Positions 54,146 to 63,574 of a stretch of 64,000 nucleotides of DNA are shown one piece after another. The stretch lies in NCBI RefSeq assembly GCF_007004645.1, contig NZ_ML660019.1, forward strand, positions 330,437-394,436, written 5' to 3'. A model generated the notes under the pieces. The model had not been told where the DNA came from. It did no database searches and saw only the letters and a list, made by a program, of their open reading frames with translations. Numbering within the stretch: the stretch's first letter is position 1; each line of letters opens with the position of its first letter. The position numbers and the translations under genes were made by a program. The DNA comes from Aliiroseovarius halocynthiae. GTDB lineage: Bacteria > Pseudomonadota > Alphaproteobacteria > Rhodobacterales > Rhodobacteraceae.

Positions 54146-55258
54146 ATGACCCAAGCCCCCAATATTTCTGATGCAACCCAAGACACGCCCGTTTTGATTG
54201 TCGGGGCAGGACCGACAGGCCTTACTGCCGCGCTGGAACTTGCGCGCCGTGAAATTCCGGTGCGCATCATTGAGCGTCGTGAAGGTCCGTCCGCTTTGTC
54301 GCGGGCAGTTGGTATCATGCCATGGGCCATGGACATTCTTGATAAGTCAGGCGCCGGTCCGTTGGTACGTAATGCAGCTCAGCCGGTGCACCGCGTTGAG
54401 GTATGGACAGACAAACAGCAAACCATGACACTTTCTATGGACGTTGATCCCGATCCTAATGTTCGTCTGTTCTGCCTCCCTCAAAATGAAACTGAAGCCA
54501 TACTTGCCGAGAAGCTGGCCGGGCATGGTGTCCAGGTCGAGTATGAGAAAAGCCTTGAAGGGATTTCAGAAGAGGCCGACTTTCCCAAAGCGACGATCAA
54601 CAGTGAAACAAAATCATATGCTTTCATTCTCGGGGCCGACGGCGTGAGGTCTATGGTTCGGGATTACCTTGGCGAAGAGATGCAGGGGTATGATCTGCCG
54701 ACTAAATGGTCGATTGCTGATGTGGATGCATCAGGATGGACTGAACCAGGTGTTTTCCGCGTCTATTTGAAGAACGACGGCAATGCCGTCTTCGTGATTC
54801 CTATGTCACCCAAACGCTATCGACTTGTTGCATCTGAACCAGATGCGCTTACTGCACTTCCTGTTGAAATGAAAGTTGAGCACCTTCACCGTGCTGGCGA
54901 CTTCACAATTGGTATCCGTCAAGCTGGCAGCTATGGGCGTGGGCGTATCTGGATTGCCGGCGACGCCGCACACACACATTCGCCTGTTGGTGGCCGCGGC
55001 ATGAATCTGGGCATCCAAGATGCCGACGAATGGGTGGAGCGTCTAATAACACACCGCCTCGAACCAGAGGGCATGCAAGGTTACAGCGACGCACGCCACG
55101 CGCGCGGCAAAGAGATCATCGAATTCACTGAAACGGCACGTAAAAACGTCATGGCCGAGTCCAGCCTAACAAAGACGTTGGCTCTAAAAACGGTTGGTGC
55201 CCTTGGAGGCTTGATGCCGATCAACCGCAAACTTGTACGCAGGATGCTCTTGACATAG
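54146..55258 (+). CDS. FAD-dependent monooxygenase (aromatic hydroxylase type)
   Basis: A 370-residue group A flavoprotein. FAD-binding GAGPTG (20-25) with VLIVGAGPTGLTAALELARR, the DG-type motif LGADGVRSMVR, and the GD motif GDAAHTHSPVGGRGMNLGIQDA are all present. The C-terminus is short for the polyketide-tailoring class. RBS GGAGAAG precedes the ATG. It is controlled by the divergent TetR gene. Possible substrates are aromatic or polycyclic compounds, unspecified. Confidence 0.86.
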   Translation: MTQAPNISDATQDTPVLIVGAGPTGLTAALELARREIPVRIIERREGPSALSRAVGIMPWAMDILDKSGAGPLVRNAAQPVHRVEVWTDKQQTMTLSMDVDPDPNVRLFCLPQNETEAILAEKLAGHGVQVEYEKSLEGISEEADFPKATINSETKSYAFILGADGVRSMVRDYLGEEMQGYDLPTKWSIADVDASGWTEPGVFRVYLKNDGNAVFVIPMSPKRYRLVASEPDALTALPVEMKVEHLHRAGDFTIGIRQAGSYGRGRIWIAGDAAHTHSPVGGRGMNLGIQDADEWVERLITHRLEPEGMQGYSDARHARGKEIIEFTETARKNVMAESSLTKTLALKTVGALGGLMPINRKLVRRMLLT

Positions 55259-55310
55259 CTTGCCACCCTTGAGTTGGCATTTGTCTCGTGCATCTGGGAT
55301 CTTGAAAGCA

Positions 55311-55343
55311 GCCATTTGAATAGTGTTTTCAAATGGCCTCTTT
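55311..55343 (+). terminator. intrinsic terminator of the FAD monooxygenase
   Basis: A perfect 10-bp stem GCCATTTGAA (55311-55320) with TTCAAATGGC (55328-55337), then CTCTTTG. Confidence 0.8.
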
Positions 55344-55451
55344 GTCCGCCCTACGGCTAACGATAGAGACGCTTTGAACGGCTGGTTTCGAGCAAAACTG
55401 CGCTCAGGGGCAATCTATTTGTCATGCCGTATCTGGGGAATTGGTGCCGGG

Positions 55452-56165
55452 CTAGCGGTGCAGGATGCGCTGCGCTACGGTTTGGCCCATCAGGTAATAG
55501 GTATTGGGGCCGGGGTGGAAGCCGTCCTCGGCCATCATCTCGGGCGTCAGGGGCAGATCGAAGGGGATGTAGTCCACACCCATCTGTTGTGCCTGTTGGG
55601 AAAGGGCCGTGTCAAAGCGACGTGCTTGCAGGCCGAGAAACCAGCGCAGTGGTTGTGGCAGCAGGGGGAACTTCCTAAGCGGGGGGATGCCGGCCACGAT
55701 TACACGCTTGGCCTGCCAGTCATTGAATAGATGTGCATACAGGTGCTCGCGCTGACGCAGAAGACGTTTCAGAGGGATCTGGCTGGTAATGTCATTCACA
55801 CCAAGGACGACGAAGGCGACATCGACTGGATGCGCCTCTTGTGCGCGCAGAAGGGGCAGGGTGGTGCGTGTGGTGTTCCCAGTCCGTGCCACCAATTGCC
55901 AGTCGACATGGTAAGAGGTGCTGAGTGCTTGAACAAGCTGTCCTGAAAGCGCTTCGGTCTGATGTGTGGCCCCCACGCCGGCAGCAGACGAATCCCCTGT
56001 GATCAGAAGTGTCAAAGGCTGACCCTGCCCGCTTGCCCCCGAGCGGTGGCCAGGAGGCTCGGGAAGCCGTCTGGCGGTCTTACGCACGCGCAGCGCCTGA
56101 TAGGTCAGGAACGGGCTGAGCAGCAGCTTGGCGAGGGTTTCAAGAATCACGAACACGGGCGTCAT
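55452..56165 (-). CDS. SGNH/GDSL hydrolase
   Basis: A 237-residue esterase-type protein. The nucleophile block is GDSSAAG (57-63), block III is VLGVNDITSQ, and the final block DGFHPG contributes Asp/His. A hydrophobic N-terminal segment (residues 1-27) could be a membrane anchor. Single gene, 56 bases after the BAX-inhibitor-like gene in the same direction but beyond its terminator. Confidence 0.85.
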   Translation of the reverse strand: MTPVFVILETLAKLLLSPFLTYQALRVRKTARRLPEPPGHRSGASGQGQPLTLLITGDSSAAGVGATHQTEALSGQLVQALSTSYHVDWQLVARTGNTTRTTLPLLRAQEAHPVDVAFVVLGVNDITSQIPLKRLLRQREHLYAHLFNDWQAKRVIVAGIPPLRKFPLLPQPLRWFLGLQARRFDTALSQQAQQMGVDYIPFDLPLTPEMMAEDGFHPGPNTYYLMGQTVAQRILHR

Positions 56166-56170
56166 CTCAT

Positions 56171-56206
56171 AAAAAAGGGCCGGTCGCGATGACCGGCCCT
56201 GTTGTT
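56171..56206 (-). terminator. terminator after the BAX-inhibitor-like gene
   Basis: A perfect 9-bp stem GGGCCGGTC (56177-56185) with GACCGGCCC (56191-56199); on the minus strand it is followed by TTTTTT. It may serve both strands because T-rich bases also flank the other side. Confidence 0.8.
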
Positions 56207-56221
56207 TTCAGGCAGTGCAGA

Positions 56222-56938
56222 TCACTCGCGGTTGCCCAGGAACTGCAGCAGGAACATGAACAAGTTGATGAAGTCCAGATACAGGTTCAGAGCACCCATA
56301 ATTGCGGATTTCGCCAGCCATTCGCTGTCCATTGCATGGGCATGTGCGATGTAGTCATTCTTGATTTTCTGCGTGTCATAGGCGGTCAGGCCCGCAAAGA
56401 TCAGAACGCCAATCACCGAGATCGCGAAGTGAATCATCGACGAGCCGATGAAGATGTTCACGATCGATGCAATGATAATACCGATCAGACCCATAATCAG
56501 GAATGCACCCATCGGCCCAAGGTCGCGCTTGGTCGTGTAGCCGTAAAGGCTGAGACCTGCGAAGGCGATGGCAGTGATCAGGAAAGTATTCGCAATCGAC
56601 ATGCCGGTGAACACGACGAAAATATAGCTGATCGACACACCCATCACAGCCGAGAAGGCGTAGAAGAACAGCTGTGCGCCAGCGGCGGACAGGCGGTTGA
56701 TCATTGCGCCAAAGGCAAAAACCATGATCAGCGGGGCAAACATCACGATGTAACGGGTAAAGCCGGTGAACAGCGTTTCCATCATCGCGGCGTTGTTGCC
56801 CACGGCCCAAGCAGCCGCAAAGGTCAGAAGCAGACCCATCGACATGGTGCCGTATACTTTGTTCATATGGGCGCGCAGCCCTTCGTCGATCGCGGCGCGT
56901 GTACCAGCACCTGCGCGGATCGTGTCAAACTCAGCCAT
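56222..56938 (-). CDS. BAX inhibitor-1/YccA family membrane protein
   Basis: A 238-residue protein with seven hydrophobic helices and the typical late segment GLTAYDTQKIKN. Members leak calcium or interact with FtsH in bacteria; role here not evident. ATG 56938 is preceded by GGAGG; an upstream ATG at 56950 is rejected. Confidence 0.9.
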   Translation of the reverse strand: MAEFDTIRAGAGTRAAIDEGLRAHMNKVYGTMSMGLLLTFAAAWAVGNNAAMMETLFTGFTRYIVMFAPLIMVFAFGAMINRLSAAGAQLFFYAFSAVMGVSISYIFVVFTGMSIANTFLITAIAFAGLSLYGYTTKRDLGPMGAFLIMGLIGIIIASIVNIFIGSSMIHFAISVIGVLIFAGLTAYDTQKIKNDYIAHAHAMDSEWLAKSAIMGALNLYLDFINLFMFLLQFLGNRE

Positions 56939-56983
56939 TGAGACCTCCAAGCAAACTTTCTTTGGCGGCCCCCAAAACAGAAA

Positions 56984-57014
56984 CCGCCCTTGGCCGTTAT
57001 ATTGGCAAGGGCGG
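56984..57014 (-). terminator. terminator of the DUF1127 gene
   Basis: A perfect 9-bp stem CCGCCCTTG (56984-56992) with CAAGGGCGG (57006-57014), loop 13; on the minus strand TTTCTGTTTTGG follows. Confidence 0.75.
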
Positions 57015-57053
57015 CGTAATTTTCAAGTGTTTAACGGCGTGAAACGCTTAGTA

Positions 57054-57260
57054 TTACCAGTGTGCCGGTACGTCCCAGATCGGACGGCCAGCTTCACGGT
57101 CGGCTTCGGCGCGGGTCAGGCCCAGATCTTTCAGGCGGTGATCGTCAAGCTGCGACAGGGCTACGCGCTCGCGACGGGTCTGGATTGCGGTTGCAAGCCA
57201 CGTCAGCGGCGAGAAGCTGTGCTTTACGGCGGGGGCGTTGGTGCAGGTTACGGCGGTCAT
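57054..57260 (-). CDS. DUF1127 domain small protein
   Basis: A 68-residue protein. The C-terminal half RRERVALSQLDDHRLKDLGL is the DUF1127 signature. DUF1127 proteins are small, basic and often stress-regulated; related ones are RNA-binding or phosphate-linked in alphaproteobacteria. Divergent from the LysR gene with a matching operator between them. Confidence 0.9.
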   Translation of the reverse strand: MTAVTCTNAPAVKHSFSPLTWLATAIQTRRERVALSQLDDHRLKDLGLTRAEADREAGRPIWDVPAHW

Positions 57261-57301
57261 CTCGTCTCTCCTTGGTGTTTGCGATGGATGATGTGTGTTG
57301 C

Positions 57302-57316
57302 ATCAAATTTCTTGAT
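57302..57316. promoter_or_regulatory. LysR-type box between DUF1127 and LysR genes
   Basis: ATCAAATTTCTTGAT is a perfect 5-5-5 inverted repeat and also fits the LysR T-N11-A (ATC-N9-GAT) pattern. It lies 68 bases before the LysR start. Confidence 0.6.
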
Positions 57317-57383
57317 TGTTATGCTTGGTTGGGTGAAATAAGTAAAATGAATGATTGTGTGTTAATATATCACGGAGGTTGAT

Positions 57384-58235
57384 GTGCCGCGTAATCTTGA
57401 TCTGACTGCCTTACGCAGCTTTGCGACTGTCGCCGATGCCGGAGGTGTAACCCGAGCAGCCGGACTTCTGCATCTGACGCAATCCGCTGTGTCCATGCAA
57501 TTGAAGCGTCTCGAGGAAAGCTTGGGCCGCCCGTTGCTTGATCGTTCGGGTCGCGGCGTTTCTTTGACTGCCGATGGCGAACAGCTTCTGGGCTATGCGC
57601 GTCGCATTCTGCGTCTGAATGACGAGGTTTATTCGCGGCTGACCGATCAGGCCTTTGAGGGTGAAGTTGTTTTGGGTGTGCCAGCCGATGTGGTCTATCC
57701 GGCAATCCCCAAAGTGTTGCGGCAGTTTCATGCGGCCTATCCGCGGATGCGGGTTCAGTTGATCTCGTCCTATACCAGTCGATTGAAGGCGATGTTTGCG
57801 CGCGGGGAGTGCGACGCCATTCTGACCACGGAAGAGGAAATGGACGCCGGCGGCGAGACATTGACTGCGTTGCCGCTGGTCTGGGTCGGCGCACCGGGCG
57901 GGCAGGCGTGGCGGCAACGCCCCTTGCGCTTGGCGTTCGAGCATAACTGCATCTTCCGAAAAGGTGTACAGCAGGCGTTGGACGAAGCGGGTATCTCCTG
58001 GGAAATGGGCGTCGAAAGCGATTCGACCCGCACCATCGAAGCGTCTCTGTCCGCTGACCTCGCCGTTCATGCGGTGATCGAAGGCACCGTGCGCAGTGAT
58101 CTGGATGTGGTTGATCACGGCGGCGCGCTGCCGGACCTCGCGGTCACGCAGGTGAACATGTACGCCGCCAAAAGCAGCCATCAGGCGATGGATGATCTTC
58201 TGGATATGATCCGGCGCGCCTTTGACGAACTATAA
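57384..58235 (+). CDS. LysR family transcriptional regulator
   Basis: A 283-residue LysR protein. The winged HTH (5-63) contains LTQSAVSMQLKRLEESLGRPLLDR; the substrate domain starts near 88. GTG 57384 follows a weak GGAGGTTG. A role in regulating the divergent DUF1127 gene is suggested by the shared operator region; the effector is unknown. Confidence 0.9.
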   Translation: MPRNLDLTALRSFATVADAGGVTRAAGLLHLTQSAVSMQLKRLEESLGRPLLDRSGRGVSLTADGEQLLGYARRILRLNDEVYSRLTDQAFEGEVVLGVPADVVYPAIPKVLRQFHAAYPRMRVQLISSYTSRLKAMFARGECDAILTTEEEMDAGGETLTALPLVWVGAPGGQAWRQRPLRLAFEHNCIFRKGVQQALDEAGISWEMGVESDSTRTIEASLSADLAVHAVIEGTVRSDLDVVDHGGALPDLAVTQVNMYAAKSSHQAMDDLLDMIRRAFDEL

Positions 58236-58249
58236 AGCCTGCGATGGGT

Positions 58250-59221
58250 CTAGCTATTCGGCCCCATCGTCACCACCACCTTGCCGGTGGATTTGCGGCT
58301 GCGCAGAAGTTCGAGCGCATCTTCGGCCTGTTCAAGCGGCAGTGTATGACTGACATGTGGGTGGATCTTGCCCTCGGCGTACCACGTAAGAAGCTGACGA
58401 AGGCTGTCAGTCAGGACGTCGGCATTGAATTTTAAGTATCCGCCCCAATAGAACCCGATTGTGGTGATGTTCTTCACCAGCATGTGGTTGGGTTTCAGAT
58501 TTGGCATGTCGCCGGATGCGAACCCGATATACAGGAACCTTCCGTCTGGATTCGTGGCACGGAACGCGGCTTCGCCTTGCTCTCCGCCGACCGCGTCATA
58601 AACAACATCAGCCCCGCCGAGGGCCTTCACGACCTCGCGGATATCTTCGCTGGTGCTGTCGATCATATGATCGGCCCCCGCCTTCTTGCAGATTTCCAGC
58701 TTATCGGCGCCGCGTGCGCAAGCGATGACACGCGCGCCCATCACTTTCCCGATTTCGACGGCGGTCAGGCCGACACCACCCGCAGCGCCAAGCACCAGCA
58801 AAGTTTCGCCGGGTTGTAGGCGGGCTTTATAGTCCAGTGCCATGTGGCTGGTGCCATAGGTGATTTGGAACGCAGCGGCGTCCTCGAAGCTCATGTTGTC
58901 GGGCAGGGGCAGGCAGCGATCCGCAGGGAAGACGCCCTCATCTGCTAGGCCGTCCTTGCCGGAAAAAACGACAACCCGTGTTCCCACGGCAAGCCCGCCA
59001 GTTTCAGGGCCGAGTTCGGTCACGATGCCAGCGGGCTCCATCCCAAGAGAAAAAGGCGTTTCAGGCGTGTCTTGGTAGCGCCCCTTGGTCATCAAAAGAT
59101 CTGCGAAATTTAGGCCGCAGGCACGAATGTCAACGCGGGCGTGGCCGGGCTGAAGAGGCAGGGCCGACAGCGCGGTTAAAGTGGGCTGTTTTCCAAGTTC
59201 TGATACGCGAAATGTCTTCAT
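58250..59221 (-). CDS. NADPH:quinone reductase-like MDR enzyme
   Basis: A 323-residue medium-chain reductase without zinc-binding cysteines. NADPH-binding GAAGGVG (145-151), the N-terminal GLNFADLLMTKGRYQ and the C-terminal FGEVxGKxV-type end (STGKVVVTM) fit the QOR/crotonyl-type zinc-independent group. ATG 59221 is preceded by GGAGG. Convergent with the LysR gene. Confidence 0.85.
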   Translation of the reverse strand: MKTFRVSELGKQPTLTALSALPLQPGHARVDIRACGLNFADLLMTKGRYQDTPETPFSLGMEPAGIVTELGPETGGLAVGTRVVVFSGKDGLADEGVFPADRCLPLPDNMSFEDAAAFQITYGTSHMALDYKARLQPGETLLVLGAAGGVGLTAVEIGKVMGARVIACARGADKLEICKKAGADHMIDSTSEDIREVVKALGGADVVYDAVGGEQGEAAFRATNPDGRFLYIGFASGDMPNLKPNHMLVKNITTIGFYWGGYLKFNADVLTDSLRQLLTWYAEGKIHPHVSHTLPLEQAEDALELLRSRKSTGKVVVTMGPNS

Positions 59222-59521
59222 GGGGCCTCCTACTTGTGATGTAGCGCGCTTGCTTCTGAAAATCGAGAACAACAAGTAGCGTCCATGGTTGCCCAGTCCT
59301 TAACGGGTTAAATTGCCAAGCTTTTATGATTATGCTAAACAGAAGTTGCGTGTTGGCTATGCGGGAATTCACCCGCAGGGGTGGTGGATGGTCTTTCACA
59401 CTCGCCAGAGCCATCTGGTCGCGCGTGGGGAAATGGGGAACTACGCCTGTTGTGAGGCGCGGGGACTGTTATCAAGAAGTGAGTTTGGCTGTTTTGCAGC
59501 CGATTAACGAGGAGTTATTGG
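59222..59521. other. 300-base divergent intergenic region
   Basis: Between the quinone reductase-like gene and the XRE gene. TTAAC-GG-GTTAA near 59298-59309 and GCGGG/CCCGC near 59360-59375 are short inverted repeats. No ORF of substance with a ribosome site and no RNA gene were recognised. Confidence 0.4.
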
Positions 59522-59890
59522 ATGAAGCATCCTGTGGATATCCATGTTGGAAAACGTGTCCGGCATCGGCGCTGGATGGTGGGGATGACCCAGCAGCAAT
59601 TGGCCGAACAAGTCGGGATTAAGTTCCAACAAATCCAGAAATACGAAACCGGTATGAACCGGGTGTCGGCGTCCCGTCTTTGGGATATGGCCTCGGCGCT
59701 TTCAGTTCCGGTCAGTTTCTTTTTCGAGGGCTTGGAAGACCATACGGATGAGATAACCAGCGACACTATTCCTGGTGATATTCTTGCGGATAAGGAAGCG
59801 CTTGAGCTGGTTCGAAGCTACTATGCCATCCCTGAAAACCAGCGCCGCCGTCTGTTTGAATTGGCGCGCGTGCTGTCCGATGTCGCCTGA
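59522..59890 (+). CDS. XRE family helix-turn-helix regulator
   Basis: A 122-residue protein. HTH_3 (8-62) with QQQLAEQVGIKFQQIQKYETG; residues 63-122 are a short C-terminal helical part. AACGAGGAG precedes the ATG. It stands alone upstream of hisN, 58 bases away. No operator partner is identified. Confidence 0.86.
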   Translation: MKHPVDIHVGKRVRHRRWMVGMTQQQLAEQVGIKFQQIQKYETGMNRVSASRLWDMASALSVPVSFFFEGLEDHTDEITSDTIPGDILADKEALELVRSYYAIPENQRRRLFELARVLSDVA

Positions 59891-59948
59891 CGCTTGACGT
59901 AACTGACCCAACGCTGATACCGCGCTTTAGACAGCAGGGAGATCAGCG

Positions 59949-60752
59949 ATGCAGGCGTTAAGCACAGAGACTAAGACCGAACTAATTCGCGTTGCGAACG
60001 TTTTGGCGGACGCGGCGCGAACTGCTGTGCTTCCACATTTTCGATCAGATGGTCTGACGGCGGATAACAAGCTGGATGAAGGGTTTGATCCCGTCACGGA
60101 AGGTGACCGCGCAGCCGAGAAAGCAATGCGCGCTCTGCTGGCAGAGATGCGCCCTGAGGATGCAATCGTCGGCGAAGAGTTTGGTGCGAAAGAGGGTGCA
60201 AGCGGTCTGACTTGGGTACTAGATCCGATCGACGGCACGCGCGGTTTTCTGTCCGGCACCCCCACATGGGGAGTGCTGATTGCCGTCGGACCTGAAACGG
60301 GCCCGCAGTTGGGCGTCATCGACCAACCCTACATCAAAGAGCGTTTTTTGGGCGGATTTGGTGAAGCTTGGGTGGACGGGCCAATGGGGCGACGCGAACT
60401 GAGAACGAGGGTGACCTCAGAACTGTCTGACGCGATCCTCTTTACGACGTTCCCGGAAGTCGGCACCTCTGCGGAAGGCGAGGCGTTTCATGCTGTGTCG
60501 CGCCAGACCAAGCTGACGCGCTATGGGATGGATTGTTATGCCTATGGGCTAGTCGCCGCAGGGCAGGTCGATTTGGTAATTGAAGCGGGTCTGCAATCCT
60601 ATGACGTTCAGGCCCCGATTGCGGTGATCGAGGCAGCGGGTGGGATTGTCACCGACTGGCAGGGCGATCCAGTTCATCAGGGTGGCCGTGTCTTAGCTGC
60701 CGCGAATGCGAAACTGCATGCGCAGGCGCTTGAGATTTTGTCGCAGGTCTGA
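59949..60752 (+). CDS. hisN: histidinol-phosphatase (inositol monophosphatase family)
   Basis: A 267-residue magnesium-dependent phosphatase. GEE (75-77), DPIDGTRGF (92-100) and the C-terminal YDVQAPIAVIEAAGG supply the metal ligands. The TRGF and DVQAP variants are those of HisN-type enzymes rather than inositol phosphatases. No his operon is nearby. Confidence in the exact substrate is moderate. Confidence 0.75.
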   Translation: MQALSTETKTELIRVANVLADAARTAVLPHFRSDGLTADNKLDEGFDPVTEGDRAAEKAMRALLAEMRPEDAIVGEEFGAKEGASGLTWVLDPIDGTRGFLSGTPTWGVLIAVGPETGPQLGVIDQPYIKERFLGGFGEAWVDGPMGRRELRTRVTSELSDAILFTTFPEVGTSAEGEAFHAVSRQTKLTRYGMDCYAYGLVAAGQVDLVIEAGLQSYDVQAPIAVIEAAGGIVTDWQGDPVHQGGRVLAAANAKLHAQALEILSQV

Positions 60753-60755
60753 CGG

Positions 60756-62039
60756 TTATTTGATCTTCTGACCGCCGGCCCAAACCGCCGAGATTGCGCG
60801 ATCATCCCCCATCATGATGGTGGGAAAAAGGGCTTCCCAGATCGTCGCGGCCCGGTCCGTACGCTGTGCAATCGCTGGCGTCGATTTAAGGTCAACCGCA
60901 ATGATGTCGGCCTCGTACCCTTTGGCCAGACGCCCGATCCGATCACCCATGTGGATGGTTTGTGCTGATCCGGCGGTTGCAAGCCACCACAGCTGCGCGG
61001 GGTGCAAAGCTTTGCCCGACAACTGTCCAACCTCATAGGCCGCTGCCATCGTGCGCAACATCGAGAAACTGGATCCGCCGCCGGTGTCCGTGGCCAGACC
61101 GATCCTGTGCCCCTGCGCCACCAACCCCTGCATGTCAAAAAGACCCGAGCCAATAAACATGTTCGACGTAGGGCAGTGGATCAAGCTTGCGTCCAGTTCG
61201 CGGATCCGGTCACGTTCGCGTTCCGTCAGGTGGATTGCGTGGCCCAGAAGCGCGCCTTTACCTACCAGACCGAACTGCTCGTAGACATACAGATAGTCCT
61301 CGGCGTCAGGAAAAAGGTCCGCGACCCATGCAATTTCCTCGTGTTGCTCGCTGATATGGGTTTGCATCAGAACGTCGGGATGTTCGGCCCAAAGCGCACC
61401 CAAGGCCTCCAGCTGTTCCGGGGTTGATGTCGGCGCAAAACGCGGCGTGATCACGTAAGATAGGCGGTCTTGCCCGTGCCAGCGATCCAGCAGCATCTTG
61501 CTGTCGTCATATGCAGATTGCGCTGTGTCGCGCAGGTTGTCCGGCGCGTTGCGATCCATGCAGGTCTTGCCGCCCAGAACACGAAGCCCACGTTTCTGCG
61601 CGGCCGTGAAATAGGCATCCACGCTTTCGGGATGGATGGTGCAATAGCTGACGGTCGTTGTCGTGCCCGCCGCTGTCACCAGATCGAAATAGGTTTCGGC
61701 AATTTGGGTCGCGTGATCTGCATCACCAAACCGGCTTTCTTCCGGGAACGTATAGCTGTTCAACCAGTCGATCAGTCGCTTGCCCCAAGATGCAATGATG
61801 GCTGTTTGCGGGTAATGCACATGCGTGTCGACGAAACCGGGGGACAGAAGGGCATCCCTCATATCGGTCACCTGCGCCGTGGGATACTGGGCGCGTAGGG
61901 TATCCGCGTCACCCACATCGGCAATTGTCCCATCGTGCACCAGAACCGCACCGTGGCGGATATGCGTGGCCGCATCCTCGGGCCGTCCGTCGAAAGGTGT
62001 GTTCGTAAACTGAAGCACTTGTCCCAAAATCAGTTCCAT
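60756..62039 (-). CDS. guaD: guanine deaminase
   Basis: A 427-residue amidohydrolase converting guanine to xanthine. HVH (73-75) in DTHVHYPQ is the first metal pair; later QTHISEQHEE and the LIHCPTSNMFIGSGLFD segment fit GuaD. GAGAGG precedes ATG 62039; the open extension to 62114 is rejected. Convergent with hisN, 3 bases apart. Confidence 0.92.
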   Translation of the reverse strand: MELILGQVLQFTNTPFDGRPEDAATHIRHGAVLVHDGTIADVGDADTLRAQYPTAQVTDMRDALLSPGFVDTHVHYPQTAIIASWGKRLIDWLNSYTFPEESRFGDADHATQIAETYFDLVTAAGTTTTVSYCTIHPESVDAYFTAAQKRGLRVLGGKTCMDRNAPDNLRDTAQSAYDDSKMLLDRWHGQDRLSYVITPRFAPTSTPEQLEALGALWAEHPDVLMQTHISEQHEEIAWVADLFPDAEDYLYVYEQFGLVGKGALLGHAIHLTERERDRIRELDASLIHCPTSNMFIGSGLFDMQGLVAQGHRIGLATDTGGGSSFSMLRTMAAAYEVGQLSGKALHPAQLWWLATAGSAQTIHMGDRIGRLAKGYEADIIAVDLKSTPAIAQRTDRAATIWEALFPTIMMGDDRAISAVWAGGQKIK

Positions 62040-62167
62040 TGGCCTCTCCGTTTTTCGCCGTCGTTTAAGGTAGGCTGCGAAATTCACAGGTTCAATGTCT
62101 TTCTGCCGGTTCACTTGCCTGTCTGTCTGTCCTATTGTCGGGCCAAGAAACGGACGGAGGGCGCGCG

Positions 62168-63553
62168 ATGCTGGATGACCAACAAATCGACGATACGCCC
62201 GAAGAAGGTGACTACGAGCTGGATCGCCAAACCTTTGGCCCGGTTCGTGATGCGCTGGTCGCCGAAGATGCCCTTGCGCTTCAGACCCTTTTGGATCCTC
62301 TGCACGCCGCAGACATTGCCGACCTTGTTGAACAGCTGCCCGAGGACGAGCGCGATACGTTCGTGCGTTTGTACGGCACCGAGTTTGACGGCGAGGTGTT
62401 GTCCGAACTGGACGAGGGTCTGCGCGAAGACGTGGTTGGCGCGATGGAGCCCGCCGTTCTGGCCGAGGCCGTGCGCGATCTGGAAACAGATGACGTTGTT
62501 GACCTGATCGAGGATTTGGACGACCCGCAGACCAAAGCTGTTCTGGATGCTCTGGATGATGATGACCGGGTGGTTGTCGAACAATCCCTGACTTATCCCG
62601 AGGAATCGGCAGGCCGTCTTATGCAGCGCGAACTTGTGGTCGCGCCGGATCACTGGAATGTCGGGCAGACCATCGATTTCTTAAGATCGCAAGACGATTT
62701 ACCCGAGCAGTTCTATCACGTGATTTTGGTTGATCCACGCATGCGCCCGACCGGATACGTCACATTGGGCCGCTTGATGGGAAGCGCACGCGACATCGCG
62801 TTGACCGCGATTACCGAAGACAGCTTCCGCATCATTCCGGTTCTGCAGGACGAGGGCGAAGTGGCCTATGCCTTCAACCAGTACCACCTGATCTCGGCCC
62901 CCGTTGTGGACGCGGATGAACGTCTGGTTGGCGTCATTACCATCGACGATGCGATGGCCATTCTGGATGAAGAGCACGAAGAAGACATTCTGCGTCTGGC
63001 AGGTGTGGGTGAAGAAAGCTCTCTGTCGGATAAGGTTGTGGAAACCACCAAGCGCCGCTTTCCGTGGTTGGCCGTGAACCTTGTGACCTCGATCTTGGCG
63101 TCGCTGGTCATCGCCCAGTTTGACGCAGTGATTGCCCAGTTCGTGGCTTTGGCTGTCTTGATGCCGATCGTTGCTTCGATGGGCGGGAATGCAGGCACAC
63201 AGTCCCTGACCGTGGCGGTGCGTGCGATTGCCACGAAAGACCTGACCTCGGCCAACTTGTGGCGCGTGATCTGGCGGGAAGCGGCCGTTGGGTTGGTGAA
63301 CGGGATCATCTTTGCGGTGGTCATGGGGATTGTTGGTGTCATCTGGTTTGGCACGCCCCTTTTGGGTGTCGTGATCGGCGTGGCGATGGTCGTGAACCTT
63401 GTGATCGCAGGGCTTGCAGGCGTTATCATTCCAGTGGTGCTGGATCGGTTGGATATCGACCCGGCACTGGCCTCGGGCGCGTTCGTGACTACGGTCACGG
63501 ATGTTGTGGGGTTCTTTGCCTTCCTTGGCCTTGCCGCCGTATTGCTGACTTGA
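62168..63553 (+). CDS. mgtE: MgtE magnesium transporter
   Basis: A 461-residue channel. The N-domain (acidic, 1-130) and two CBS domains (about 140-255, including ISAPVVDADERLVGVITIDDA) gate the C-terminal five-helix pore, which carries GGNAGTQSL and the conserved ALASGAFVTTVTD. Long acidic stretches suit magnesium sensing. ATG 62168 is preceded by GGAGGG; the frame open from 62135 is rejected. Divergent from guaD. Confidence 0.94.
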   Translation: MLDDQQIDDTPEEGDYELDRQTFGPVRDALVAEDALALQTLLDPLHAADIADLVEQLPEDERDTFVRLYGTEFDGEVLSELDEGLREDVVGAMEPAVLAEAVRDLETDDVVDLIEDLDDPQTKAVLDALDDDDRVVVEQSLTYPEESAGRLMQRELVVAPDHWNVGQTIDFLRSQDDLPEQFYHVILVDPRMRPTGYVTLGRLMGSARDIALTAITEDSFRIIPVLQDEGEVAYAFNQYHLISAPVVDADERLVGVITIDDAMAILDEEHEEDILRLAGVGEESSLSDKVVETTKRRFPWLAVNLVTSILASLVIAQFDAVIAQFVALAVLMPIVASMGGNAGTQSLTVAVRAIATKDLTSANLWRVIWREAAVGLVNGIIFAVVMGIVGVIWFGTPLLGVVIGVAMVVNLVIAGLAGVIIPVVLDRLDIDPALASGAFVTTVTDVVGFFAFLGLAAVLLT

Positions 63554-63574
63554 CCACCCTGACTGGATTTCGAC

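Noticed and set aside
59326-59622. 98-codon plus-strand ORF before and into the XRE gene
   Set aside because: It overlaps the XRE gene in another frame and has no motif.
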